Origin: Pseudomonas sp. DNDY-54
Lineage (GTDB): Bacteria; Pseudomonadota; Gammaproteobacteria; Pseudomonadales; Pseudomonadaceae
Assembly (NCBI RefSeq): GCF_019880365.1
Contig: NZ_CP082271.1
Coordinates: 3,844,001 to 3,908,000 of the forward strand
Direction of reading: 5' to 3'
DNA length: 64,000 bases
Shown here: positions 24,956 through 36,606 of the stretch, piece by piece
How positions within the stretch are numbered: position 1 is the first letter of the stretch
Layout: every line of letters starts with the position of its first letter
The notes under the pieces: model-generated
Seen by the model: only the letters and a program-made list of their open reading frames with translations
What the model was told of the DNA's origin: nothing
Databases searched by the model: none
Position numbers and translations under genes: made by a program

Positions 24956-25608
24956 TGGCATTGGCAATTTTTGACCTGGACGAAACCCTGATAGACGGCG
25001 ATTGTGCCAGCCTGTGGGCGCAGGAGATGGCCAAGATCGGCTGGGTGGACGGGGAGTCCTTTCTGCGCAAGGACGCCGAGTTGATGGCCGAGTACGCCTT
25101 TGGCCGGCTGGCGATGGAAGATTACATGGCCTTCAGCCTGGCGCCATTGGTGGGCCGCACCGCTGACGAGGTCGAGCATGTGGTCGAGCCTTTCGTCGAG
25201 GACGTGATCGAGCCGCTGATCTTCAGCGATGCCATGCGCCACGTCGCTGAACACCGCAAAGCCGGTGACCGCATCCTCATCATTTCCGCGTCCGCAGAGT
25301 TTCTGGTCAAGGCGATCGCCGCACGGCTCGGGATCGACGATGTGCTGGCGATCCGGCTGGAAGAGCAGCACGGGTTCTACAGCGGCAACACAGAGGGCGT
25401 ACTTACCTACCGCGAAGGCAAGGCGACACGGTTGCGCGAATGGGCAGAGGCTGAGGAAGAATCGTTAGAAGGAGCCTACTTCTATTCCGATTCGATCAAT
25501 GACCTGCCGCTGCTTGAGCAGGTCGCGCATCCGTATGTGGTGAACCCTGATCCGTTGCTGCGAGAGCGAGCCGACGCGAAGAACTGGCCGCAACTAACGT
25601 GGCGCTAA
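24955..25608 (+). CDS. HAD-IB family phosphatase (SerB-like)
   Basis: A 217-residue haloacid-dehalogenase-type phosphomonoesterase. Motif I is FDLDETLIDGD (nucleophile D7, acid D9), motif II is IISASA, and motifs III/IV are FYSDSINDLPLL. Phosphoserine phosphatase and its relatives share this layout. It is translationally coupled to the ABC ATPase and is the last gene of the importer operon, so it probably removes phosphate from the product of uptake. A second phosphatase in one uptake operon hints that the substrate is a diester or needs two steps. Confidence 0.85.
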   Translation: MALAIFDLDETLIDGDCASLWAQEMAKIGWVDGESFLRKDAELMAEYAFGRLAMEDYMAFSLAPLVGRTADEVEHVVEPFVEDVIEPLIFSDAMRHVAEHRKAGDRILIISASAEFLVKAIAARLGIDDVLAIRLEEQHGFYSGNTEGVLTYREGKATRLREWAEAEEESLEGAYFYSDSINDLPLLEQVAHPYVVNPDPLLRERADAKNWPQLTWR

Positions 25609-25629
25609 GGTAGACCGTCGGGGCACTGT

Positions 25630-26826
25630 TCAATCGTTGGCGTTCAACGGCAGCAGGACGCGGAACAACGCGCCCTTGCCCTCCTCGCTCTCTACCTGAA
25701 TCCGTCCCTTGTGTGCCTTGACGATCTGCTCGGCAATGAACAAACCGAGCCCAAGCCCGGCGCTGGTCTCGCTGCCTTCGGCGCGCTCGAACTGGCAGAA
25801 AATGCGCTCGAGACTCTTTTGGCTGATGCCTATGCCCTGGTCCCGAACTTCGATAGATGCATCGGATGCCGTGGCGCTGACGCTTACCTGGACCGGTTTG
25901 CCTGCGCCATAGCGCATCGCATTGGTCAGCAGGTTCGCCAGCACCTGCTCGATCCGGAACTCATCCCATACCCCAACGATTGGTTCTGGGCGCTGGAACA
26001 GCAGCGTGCAGCCGCTGGCCTCCATTTGCGGAGCGAAATTTTCCACGACGCTGGCGACCAGCTTGCCCAGATCGACATCGCTCGGGCGGATCGACAGCTT
26101 GCCGGTGCGAATCCGTGATACATCGAGCATGTCATCGATGAGCCGAATCAGGCTCTGGATCTGTCGCTCGTCCTTGTCGACCATCTGGCACAGCTTCTCC
26201 TGACTGAACGCCGCCAGGTTGTTCCGCCCAAGCTGCAGCCTGCGCAGCTGGACCTCGAGAATCAGGGTGTTGAGCGGCGTCTTCAGCTCATGGGAAACGA
26301 TCGACATAAAGTCGTCGCGCGTGCGTACGGCGTCTTCCAACTCGGCCTTGGTACTGCGCAACTGGTTAAGCAGGACTTCCTGCTCCCGACGGCTGCGTTC
26401 CAGCTCTTCAAGGTGGCGCGCCATGCGCTTGCGGTTGCGGTAGAGGTCGACAAATACGCTGACCTTGCTGCGCACCGCGTGCGTATCCAGCGGCTTGTGC
26501 ATGAAGTCCACCGCCCCGGTCTCATAACCTTTAAAGGCGTAATTGAGCTCGCGGCCGGCGGCGCTGACGAAAACGATGGGGATCTGCTTGGTCCGCTCAG
26601 TGCTGCGCATCAGCTCGGCCAGCTGGAAGCCGTCCATGCCCGGCATCTGCACATCAAGGATCGCAAGCGCGAACTCATGCCGGAGCAGCAGCTCAAGGGC
26701 CTGTTCGGCAGACTCGGCCTGGTGCACCCGGATGCCCGGCGCCTTCAGCAGGGCATCGAGCGCCAGCAGGTTCTCCGGCAGATCATCGACGATCAGCAGG
26801 TTCGCTTCATCCGTTCGGTCAGACAT
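25630..26826 (-). CDS. Receiver-histidine kinase (REC-HisKA-HATPase)
   Basis: A 398-residue soluble signalling protein: receiver domain (8-125, phospho-acceptor D58 in LAILDVQMPG), coiled coil (about 133-170), HisKA with H179 in VSHELKTPLN, and HATPase (about 285-395: N-box NLLTNAMRYG, G1 DQGIGI, G2 GLGLGLFI). There is no membrane helix. An N-terminal receiver on a kinase suggests it is itself a phosphorelay target, most simply of the large hybrid kinase in the same operon. It starts 3 bases after the CheB stop. Confidence 0.9.
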   Translation of the reverse strand: MSDRTDEANLLIVDDLPENLLALDALLKAPGIRVHQAESAEQALELLLRHEFALAILDVQMPGMDGFQLAELMRSTERTKQIPIVFVSAAGRELNYAFKGYETGAVDFMHKPLDTHAVRSKVSVFVDLYRNRKRMARHLEELERSRREQEVLLNQLRSTKAELEDAVRTRDDFMSIVSHELKTPLNTLILEVQLRRLQLGRNNLAAFSQEKLCQMVDKDERQIQSLIRLIDDMLDVSRIRTGKLSIRPSDVDLGKLVASVVENFAPQMEASGCTLLFQRPEPIVGVWDEFRIEQVLANLLTNAMRYGAGKPVQVSVSATASDASIEVRDQGIGISQKSLERIFCQFERAEGSETSAGLGLGLFIAEQIVKAHKGRIQVESEEGKGALFRVLLPLNAND

Positions 26827-26829
26827 GAG

Positions 26830-27429
26830 TCACTCCAGTTCGCGCAACAGTCGATGAATATCGCGCAAAGGCAATATGTAATCCGGCGCAAAGCGCTGGA
26901 GTGCTGAAAGGGGCATCGTCGGGACCTCGGCTTCCGCGGGGTCCTGAACGATGGTGATACCGCCAGCGTGCTTGATCGCTTCCAGACCGGCCGCGCCGTC
27001 TTCGTTGGCCCCGGTCAACAGGACACCGGCGACACGCTCGCCCCAGGCATCGGCAGCCGACTCGAACAGCACATCGATTGACGGTCGCGAAAAATGAATC
27101 GCATCGTCCTGGCTGAGCGACAGGGTGAGGTCCGCCTCCACCAGCAGGTGATACCCGGGCGCCGCGAAATACAATGTCCCAGCACACACCGCCTCCTTGT
27201 CATCCGCCTCTTTGACCCGCAGCGCCGTCTTGCGCTGAAAGATTTCCGCCAGCTGAGTCGGCCCGCTTGCCGGTATGTGCTGAACCATCAGCAGCGCCTG
27301 ACGCATGTCACCCGGCAGCCCCTCGACCAGCGCGCTCAGCGCAGCAAGTCCACCAGCAGAGGCGCCTATCACCACCGCATCGATGGGCTGCAGTGGCGGG
27401 GTCAAGGCATCGCAGATAGCCTGTCTCAT
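26830..27429 (-). CDS. CheB-type protein methylesterase without receiver domain
   Basis: A 199-residue glutamate methylesterase/deamidase domain. The catalytic triad is visible: S24 in GASAGG, H51 in VQHIP, and D144 in LTGANEDGA. The usual N-terminal receiver of chemotaxis CheB is absent, so activity must be controlled differently, perhaps by the operon kinases. The start ATG (27429) overlaps the CheR stop. No chemoreceptor gene lies in this operon, so its methyl-accepting substrate is unknown. Confidence 0.88.
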   Translation of the reverse strand: MRQAICDALTPPLQPIDAVVIGASAGGLAALSALVEGLPGDMRQALLMVQHIPASGPTQLAEIFQRKTALRVKEADDKEAVCAGTLYFAAPGYHLLVEADLTLSLSQDDAIHFSRPSIDVLFESAADAWGERVAGVLLTGANEDGAAGLEAIKHAGGITIVQDPAEAEVPTMPLSALQRFAPDYILPLRDIHRLLRELE

Positions 27430-28244
27430 AGCTTGCGGAAAATCCTTTCCTGCTTGTCGAACGCTTCGTAGCGTCCAGCGTAGCCGGAGAATTCGACGGT
27501 TTCCTTGCTGCCCAGCCCAAGGAAACCGCGATGGCAAAGGGACTCATGGAATAGGCCAAAGGCCCGATTCTGCAGTGGCTTGTTGAAATAGATCAGAACA
27601 TTACGACAGGAGACCAGCTGGGTTTCCGCAAATACGCTGTCGGTCGCCAGGCTATGATCGGCAAACGTTACGTTATTTTTCAACGACTTATCCATGATGG
27701 CCGAATCATAGGCGGCCGTATAGTAATCGCTCAGGCTGTGTCTGCCACCGGCACGCTGATAATTGCTCGTGTACTGCTGCATATCGCTGATATCGAAAAT
27801 GCCTTGGCGGGCGCGCTCCAGCGACCGTGGGTTGATGTCGGTCGCATAGAGGATGGTGCGGTCCAGCAGCCCTTCCTCCTTGAGCAAAATCGCCATCGAG
27901 TAAACCTCTTCGCCCGTGCTGCAACCGGCAATCCAGACCTTCAGTGACGGGTAGGTCCGCAGCACCGGTACAACCTGCTCGCGCAACGCCAGGTAGTAGC
28001 CAGGATCTCGAAACATCTCGCTCACCGGGATGGTGAGAAATTGCAACAGCTCCATGAACGCATTGGGATCGTAAAGAATCTTGCGCTGCAGCTCCGAGAT
28101 GTTGTCGCAGTGCATCTGCTTCAACGCCAACAGAACGCGACGCTTGAGTGATGCACTGGAGTAATCGCGAAAATCGTAGCTGTAACGCAGGTAGATCGCT
28201 TCGATCAGCAGCTTCAGTTCAATGGCCTGGTTGCGGTCCGGCAT
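27426..28244 (-). CDS. CheR-type protein-glutamate methyltransferase
   Basis: A 272-residue SAM-dependent methyltransferase. There is an N-terminal helical domain (about 10-75), then the SAM fold with VWIAGCSTGEEVYSMAILL (motif I) and LYATDINPRSLERARQGIF. NVLIYFNKP is the conserved CheR post-motif. It starts 2 bases after the hybrid kinase stop and overlaps cheB, forming a single transcription unit. CheR/CheB pairs attached to hybrid kinases are seen outside chemotaxis, where they are thought to tune signalling proteins by methylation. Confidence 0.9.
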   Translation of the reverse strand: MPDRNQAIELKLLIEAIYLRYSYDFRDYSSASLKRRVLLALKQMHCDNISELQRKILYDPNAFMELLQFLTIPVSEMFRDPGYYLALREQVVPVLRTYPSLKVWIAGCSTGEEVYSMAILLKEEGLLDRTILYATDINPRSLERARQGIFDISDMQQYTSNYQRAGGRHSLSDYYTAAYDSAIMDKSLKNNVTFADHSLATDSVFAETQLVSCRNVLIYFNKPLQNRAFGLFHESLCHRGFLGLGSKETVEFSGYAGRYEAFDKQERIFRKL

Positions 28245-28245
28245 G

Positions 28246-31761
<3,516 letters not shown>

Positions 31762-31927
31762 CTGGTTCCTTCCCGGGGCTGCTTGATCGCAGCGCCCACG
31801 GCAGCGCGGGCAGCTCCGTCGCCAAGGCGAACGCGCCGATCCCGTCAAGTTCTAGGTTGGTTCGCGTGAGATGAACTCACGCACGCAAGTTGACCCGGGA
31901 CTTTACACCGCCTCGCTTGCAAGCACA

Positions 31928-31957
31928 AAAAAGCCCGGCCGAGTGGCCGGGCTTTTT
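31928..31957 (-). terminator. Bidirectional-looking intrinsic terminator after the Pmp3-like gene
   Basis: AAAAAGCCCGGCC (31928-31940), loop GAGT, GGCCGGGCTTTTT (31945-31957). Symmetric A and T tracts mean it can work on both strands. It ends the small minus-strand gene at 31976-32134 and insulates the signalling operon that starts at 31761. Confidence 0.85.
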
Positions 31958-31975
31958 ATTGCACGCTGACCACAC

Positions 31976-32134
31976 TCAGCGGCGGGCGATGATCCAGACG
32001 GCATGAATGATGCCCGGAATATAGCCGAGCAGCGTCAACAGGATGTTCAACCAGAAGGCGCCAGCAAAGCCGACTTGCAGGAACACCCCCAGCGGAGGCA
32101 GTAGTATCGCGATGATTATTCGGATCAAGTCCAT
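31976..32134 (-). CDS. YqaE/Pmp3-family small membrane peptide
   Basis: A 52-residue protein of two hydrophobic helices: MDLIRIIIAILLPPLGVFLQ, then GFAGAFWLNILLTLLGYIPG and IIHAVWIIARR. The LPPLGVF and LLTLLGYIPGIIHA motifs define the Pmp3/UPF0057 family, proteolipids linked to salt, cold and membrane-potential stress. It is followed by a strong terminator and stands as its own transcription unit. Confidence 0.92.
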   Translation of the reverse strand: MDLIRIIIAILLPPLGVFLQVGFAGAFWLNILLTLLGYIPGIIHAVWIIARR

Positions 32135-32523
32135 ATCGGGTCCCCTAAGGTCTGGTTCTGGCTGAATGCTTACTGTGAATCGACCTGATCACGCCCTGGG
32201 GGTTCCTTGTGGACCCCTTGCTACAAGCGAAGCGGCAAGGTGAACGGAACGGCAACCGCCGCCGATAGGCGGTGGCTGTCGGAACCGATAGCGACTGTGT
32301 GAGCCGCCGGGGTGTGCCAAACGGCACCATAAGAGAGGAGACGCGGCCGACTGCAGGTTGAGCCAGTTTTACGGCGTCGATGCGCGTGGCCTTGTGGGCC
32401 CCTGCGCACCGCTGGGCGGATCCTTCGCCAGCCAACGGACTATTGCAGAAGCAGCGCTGCGCCTCTATTCGCAGAAGGTCGAAGCCCCCGCTCCGCCGCG
32501 GGCACCACAGCCCAACGCGCCGC
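32135..32523. other. Intergenic region without recognised gene
   Basis: This 389-bp stretch holds the upstream region of the Pmp3-like gene and the downstream region of the small membrane gene at 32524. I see only a weak hairpin (ACCGCC/GGCGGT, 32255-32273) and no convincing coding frame. Confidence 0.4.
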
Positions 32524-32745
32524 TCAAGAGGTGTCGGTTGGCCGTGAACCGGACCGGTCGCCTCGCTTGCGACGAATATTGACCCACGACAGCACCGCCA
32601 GCGCCAGCATCAACCCGACCATGTTGAAGTTGCCCACCAGCAGATAACCCAGCGCCGCCAGCGAGCACGCCACCAGCCCCACCCAGCGTACATATCCCAT
32701 CATGGTGCGTACCGCGCCGCCGATCCGGTCGTCTCCGGGCGGCAT
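32524..32745 (-). CDS. Small two-helix membrane protein, unknown function
   Basis: A 73-residue protein with two hydrophobic helices (VRWVGLVACSLAALGYLLV, NMVGLMLALAVLSWVNI) and a basic C-terminal tail (RRKRGDRSGSR). The ATG at 32745 overlaps the stop of the MBL hydrolase gene (ATGA), so it is translated by coupling. I do not recognise the family. Confidence 0.65.
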   Translation of the reverse strand: MPPGDDRIGGAVRTMMGYVRWVGLVACSLAALGYLLVGNFNMVGLMLALAVLSWVNIRRKRGDRSGSRPTDTS

Positions 32746-33578
32746 CAATGCGCCCTCGCTTGCATGCGTTCGAGCTCCTTGGCGTCGTGGCTGCAAAACA
32801 GCATCACTTCATCCTTGCGTTCCAGCGACAGCGCCCAGAGCCGATGCTGATTGGCCAATCGCGCCGTACGATCAACTTCCATCATGCGCTGATAGAAGCG
32901 CAGCCCTGGTGTGCAGTGACGCTCGCTCTGACCTACTTCTTCCCGATAGAAATACGCATCACCAGCGTGCAGCAGCCAGCCGTCATCGCCCTGCAAGGCT
33001 ACGCCTGCGTGCCCGTGCGTATGACCGGTCAACGGGATCAGCGCGATTTCCGGCGGTAAACCACGCAGCTCCTTGACCGCCTGGAAACCAAACCAGGTAT
33101 CGCCGCCCGGCTCGTAGAATTGCCAGTTGCGCACCGCATCCCATTGACGGTGTCGGTAGCGCTGATGACCAACAAAGCTGTGAGTCGAGCGTGCTGCATC
33201 AATCTCCCGTTGCAGCACGTGGACCTGCGCCTCGGGGAAATCCTCCAGCCCGCCGGCATGATCGAAATCCAGGTGCGTCAGCACGATGTGGCGTACATCG
33301 GCCGGATCGAATCCCAGCTGGCGGACTTGGAACAGCGCCGTGAAGCGATCTTCAAACTTGATGTTATTCAGGGCGATAAAAAAGGGACTGAGCCGCCTGC
33401 GCGGCTCCCGCACGTCGCAACTGCCAAAGCCGGTGTCGACCAGCACCAACCCGTGCTGATCCGTCTCGATCAATAGGCAGTGGCACACCAGGCTGGCCGT
33501 CAGCCCCTGACTGAAGCCATCGAACAGCCGACCGCCTACCGGGCACATGCAGCCACAGTTGAGATGATGAATACGCAT
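32745..33578 (-). CDS. MBL-fold metallo-hydrolase (lactonase-like)
   Basis: A 277-residue metallo-beta-lactamase-fold hydrolase with the metal site THLDFDHAGG (H102, D104, D106, H107), then GHTHGHAG and a C-terminal LFCSHDAKE. The short-spaced HxDxDH motif and size resemble N-acyl-homoserine-lactone lactonases, but specificity cannot be claimed. The ATG at 33578 was chosen over the GTG at 33584 because of the GAGGAG spacing. Confidence 0.82.
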   Translation of the reverse strand: MRIHHLNCGCMCPVGGRLFDGFSQGLTASLVCHCLLIETDQHGLVLVDTGFGSCDVREPRRRLSPFFIALNNIKFEDRFTALFQVRQLGFDPADVRHIVLTHLDFDHAGGLEDFPEAQVHVLQREIDAARSTHSFVGHQRYRHRQWDAVRNWQFYEPGGDTWFGFQAVKELRGLPPEIALIPLTGHTHGHAGVALQGDDGWLLHAGDAYFYREEVGQSERHCTPGLRFYQRMMEVDRTARLANQHRLWALSLERKDEVMLFCSHDAKELERMQARAH

Positions 33579-33787
33579 GAACACTCCTCATGGCTGGACG
33601 AGGGACGCCGGGCGATGAACGCCTTATCAACGTGTGAGGCCGGACAGCGCGGCAGAGTTCAGCCGAAAACTCATGGCCGAACGACGTTCCGACGACCCGG
33701 GCGAGACTCTCGCCCCACCTGAACTATCCTCTGTGCTACTGCCGCGATTCGCCGTCGCGCCATTCGCCACCTGGGAGGATCACGCCG

Positions 33788-35170
33788 ATGCGCCGCCGCC
33801 CCTTTGAACGACTGGCTTGGCTACTGATCGTCTTGCTTGTGTCATGGCTGGGGCTCGTCGGACCGGTGCAAGGCGCGGCACCGGTTACGGTCCTGCGACT
33901 CGACGGCGTGATCGGGCCGGCCAGTGCCGACTATCTGATTCGCGGCATACAACGCGCGGCGCAAACCGAGGCGCAGCTGCTCGTGCTGCAGCTCGATACG
34001 CCTGGCGGACTGGATAGCTCAATGCGCACGATCATCAAAGAAATGCTCGCCAGCCCCGTTCCCATCGCGACCCATGTCACCCCCAGCGGTGCGCGCGCCG
34101 CCAGTGCCGGTACGTACATGCTCTACGCCAGCCATGTCGCGGCAATGAGCCCAGGCACCAACCTCGGCGCCGCCACGCCCGTTCAGATTGGCGGCACACC
34201 CGGCAAGCCACCCGCGCAGCCGCCAGACGCGGAACGGCCAGACGATGAACCCAGCGGCGACGCCATGAGCCGTAAGCAAGTCAATGACGCTGCTGCCTAC
34301 ATTCGGGGCCTGGCGCAGCTGCGCGGACGCAACGCCGAATGGGCGGAGCAGGCCGTTCGCGAGGCAGTCAGCCTGCCCGCCAGCGAGGCGCTGCAGATCA
34401 AGGTAATCGACTACATCGCAGCCGATCTGGACGATCTTCTGGCCCAGCTCGATGGCAAGACGCTCAGAACGCGCGAGGGAGAACGCGTCATGCAGACCAC
34501 CGACGCCATGCTTGATCGCTATGACCCGGATTGGCGGGTGCGTCTGCTGGCGGTGATCACCAACCCCAGTGTTGCGCTGATCCTGATGATGATCGGCATT
34601 TATGGCCTGATCTTCGAGTTTTCCAACCCAGGCACCGGTGGGGGCGGCGTGGTCGGCGGAATCTGCCTGGTGCTCGCGCTGTACTCACTGCAGCTGCTGC
34701 CGGTGAACTACGCCGGCGTAGCGCTGATTTTGCTGGGGCTGGGTTTCATGGTTGCCGAGGCCTTCATCCCCAGTTTCGGCATTCTCGGCCTGGGGGGTGT
34801 GGCCGCCTTCGTCACCGGCTCAGTGATCCTGTTGGACACCGACGTGCCCGGCTACGGTATTCCTCTGGCCTTGATCGGCACGCTGGCGGTGGTCAGCGCG
34901 TTGCTCGTATTCGCCATTGTCAGCATGGCGATCAAGGCGCGCCGACAACGCGTTGTCAGTGGCGACGCTGAGCTGGTCGGCAGCTTGGCGCCGGTGACTC
35001 GCATCGAGGCGAACGACCCGGCTTGCGGCTGGGTCCAGTTGCAGGGTGAACAATGGCAAGTGGTCAGCTCGACGCCCCTGCACGCGGGCCAACACGTTCG
35101 TGTCGTGGGCCGGCGCGGGCTGCAACTGGACGTCACGGCGGCCGATGGCCCGCCACTCGAGAGGAGGTGA
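33788..35170 (+). CDS. NfeD-family membrane serine protease (long form)
   Basis: A 460-residue protein with a signal peptide or anchor (residues 8-29) and a ClpP-like protease domain (about 33-230), with probable catalytic S106 in AASAGTYM and K163 in MSRKQVNDAA. Four to five membrane helices follow (about 250-380: LILMMIGIYGLIFEFSNPG, then LLPVNYAGVALILLGLGFMV), and a C-terminal OB fold (about 395-450). Long NfeD proteins cleave stomatin-type partners, and the slipin gene follows 3 bases later. Together they are thought to control membrane microdomains and protein quality. Confidence 0.9.
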   Translation: MRRRPFERLAWLLIVLLVSWLGLVGPVQGAAPVTVLRLDGVIGPASADYLIRGIQRAAQTEAQLLVLQLDTPGGLDSSMRTIIKEMLASPVPIATHVTPSGARAASAGTYMLYASHVAAMSPGTNLGAATPVQIGGTPGKPPAQPPDAERPDDEPSGDAMSRKQVNDAAAYIRGLAQLRGRNAEWAEQAVREAVSLPASEALQIKVIDYIAADLDDLLAQLDGKTLRTREGERVMQTTDAMLDRYDPDWRVRLLAVITNPSVALILMMIGIYGLIFEFSNPGTGGGGVVGGICLVLALYSLQLLPVNYAGVALILLGLGFMVAEAFIPSFGILGLGGVAAFVTGSVILLDTDVPGYGIPLALIGTLAVVSALLVFAIVSMAIKARRQRVVSGDAELVGSLAPVTRIEANDPACGWVQLQGEQWQVVSSTPLHAGQHVRVVGRRGLQLDVTAADGPPLERR

Positions 35171-35173
35171 ATC

Positions 35174-35935
35174 ATGGGCTTTGAAATGAGTTTCATCGCA
35201 GTGCTGGTCCTGCTGATCGCGCTGCTGGCATCGACCTTTCGTATCCTGCGTGAATACGAGCGTGGCGTGGTTTTTCAGTTGGGGCGCTTCTGGAAGGTCA
35301 AGGGTCCCGGCCTGATCATGGTCATCCCGGGCATCCAGCAAATGGTGCGGGTTGACCTGCGCACGCTGGTGCTGGACGTGCCCACTCAGGACGTGATCTC
35401 CCGCGACAACGTGTCGGTGAAGGTCAACGCGGTGGTGTATTACCGCGTCTTGGATGCCGAAAAGGCAATCATCCAGGTCGAGGACTATCACTCGGCAACC
35501 AGCCAGCTGGCCCAGACGACACTGCGTGCGGTACTCGGCAAGCACGATCTGGACGACATGCTGGCTGAGCGCGAACAGCTCAACAACGACATCCAGCAGG
35601 TTCTGGACGCCCAAACCGATGCCTGGGGCATCAAGGTGGCGAACGTCGAAATCAAGCATGTCGACCTCGATGAATCGATGATCCGCGCCATCGCCCGTCA
35701 GGCCGAAGCGGAACGGGAGCGGCGCGCCAAGGTCATTCATGCTGAGGGCGAATTGCAGGCGTCAGAGAAACTGATGCAGGCCGCCGAGATGCTCGGTCGC
35801 CAATCCGGTGCAATGCAGCTGCGTTACATGCAGACGCTGAGCAACATCGCCGGCGACAAGAACTCGACCATCGTCTTCCCGCTGCCCATGGAGCTGCTGC
35901 AAGGCCTGGGCAACCTCACCAAGAAACCCGAGTAG
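35174..35935 (+). CDS. Slipin (stomatin/prohibitin family)
   Basis: A 253-residue SPFH-domain scaffold with an N-terminal membrane hairpin (residues 5-25), REYERGVVFQLGRF, GPGLIMVIPGIQQMVRVDLR and a C-terminal helical coiled coil with AIARQAEAERERRAKVIHAE. It oligomerises on the inner membrane. The AGGAGG site lies in the end of the nfeD gene. The NfeD partner typically cleaves near the slipin C-terminus (IVFPLPMELLQGL here). Confidence 0.93.
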   Translation: MGFEMSFIAVLVLLIALLASTFRILREYERGVVFQLGRFWKVKGPGLIMVIPGIQQMVRVDLRTLVLDVPTQDVISRDNVSVKVNAVVYYRVLDAEKAIIQVEDYHSATSQLAQTTLRAVLGKHDLDDMLAEREQLNNDIQQVLDAQTDAWGIKVANVEIKHVDLDESMIRAIARQAEAERERRAKVIHAEGELQASEKLMQAAEMLGRQSGAMQLRYMQTLSNIAGDKNSTIVFPLPMELLQGLGNLTKKPE

Positions 35936-35942
35936 ACATCGT

Positions 35943-36443
35943 ATGCCCCTGCGCCCAGCCGTACCCATTGCTCGCCTGTTGTCGGTCTGTCTGCTGGCGC
36001 TGTTAGTCGCTGGCTGCGCCGCCTTTTCCCAGCGCGACCCGCTCAATGTGCAGGTCGCGGGCATTCAGCCTTTACCCGGTGAAGGGTTGGAGCTGCGCAT
36101 GACGGTCAAACTGCGGGTACAGAACCCCAACGACGTCGCGCTCGACTACAACGGCGTGGCGCTCGACCTGGAGGTCAATGGTCGGCGTCTGGCCAGTGGC
36201 GTCAGCGATGCCCGTGGCAGCGTGCCGCGCTTCGGCGAAACCGTGCTGAGCGTACCCATGACTATTTCCGCCTTCTCCGCCGCGCGCCAAGCGTTGGGCC
36301 TCGCCGAGCACATCGGCATGGACGAGGTGCCCTACGTGCTTCGCGGCAAGCTGGCGGGCGGGCTATTTGGCACGCAGCGTTTCGTCGAGAAGGGGACGCT
36401 GGACCTGGAAGGCACACTGCCGAGCCCTTACCGACGGCGGTGA
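35943..36443 (+). CDS. LEA type 2-family lipoprotein
   Basis: A 166-residue lipoprotein with signal and lipobox LLVAGC (Cys at about 25). The mature part has a LEA_2/WHy-like beta sandwich (LRVQNPNDVALDYNGVALDL, PRFGETVLSVPMTISA). These domains are found in desiccation- and stress-related proteins. It follows the slipin gene by 7 bases, so it belongs to the NfeD-slipin operon. Confidence 0.85.
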   Translation: MPLRPAVPIARLLSVCLLALLVAGCAAFSQRDPLNVQVAGIQPLPGEGLELRMTVKLRVQNPNDVALDYNGVALDLEVNGRRLASGVSDARGSVPRFGETVLSVPMTISAFSAARQALGLAEHIGMDEVPYVLRGKLAGGLFGTQRFVEKGTLDLEGTLPSPYRRR

Positions 36444-36516
36444 TGGCGGCTTTTCGCAGGCCGCAGACGCTCCATTTCGAGCGGATAGTTGGCAACCGGT
36501 TTCTCTGAACGCCTGA

Positions 36517-36584
36517 TCGCGAGCAAGCTCGCTCCTACAAAAGCACTACGATCACCCGCCCCGTAGGAGCGAGCTTGCTCGCGA
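36517..36584. repeat. Pseudomonas REP pair (inverted, BIME-like)
   Basis: The 22-bp arms at 36517-36538 (containing GAGCAAGCTCGCTCCTAC) and 36563-36584 (containing GTAGGAGCGAGCTTGCTC) are perfect inverted copies around a 24-bp centre. It lies between convergent genes and could form a stable hairpin or act as a terminator. Confidence 0.92.
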
Positions 36585-36606
36585 ATGGCAGGCTTGCCGG
36601 CCCGCT

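Noticed and set aside
32145..32435. 96-codon minus-strand frame in the 32.1-32.5 kb gap
   Set aside because: Arg/Ser/Pro-rich composition typical of spurious GC-rich frames, no ribosome site, no recognisable domain.
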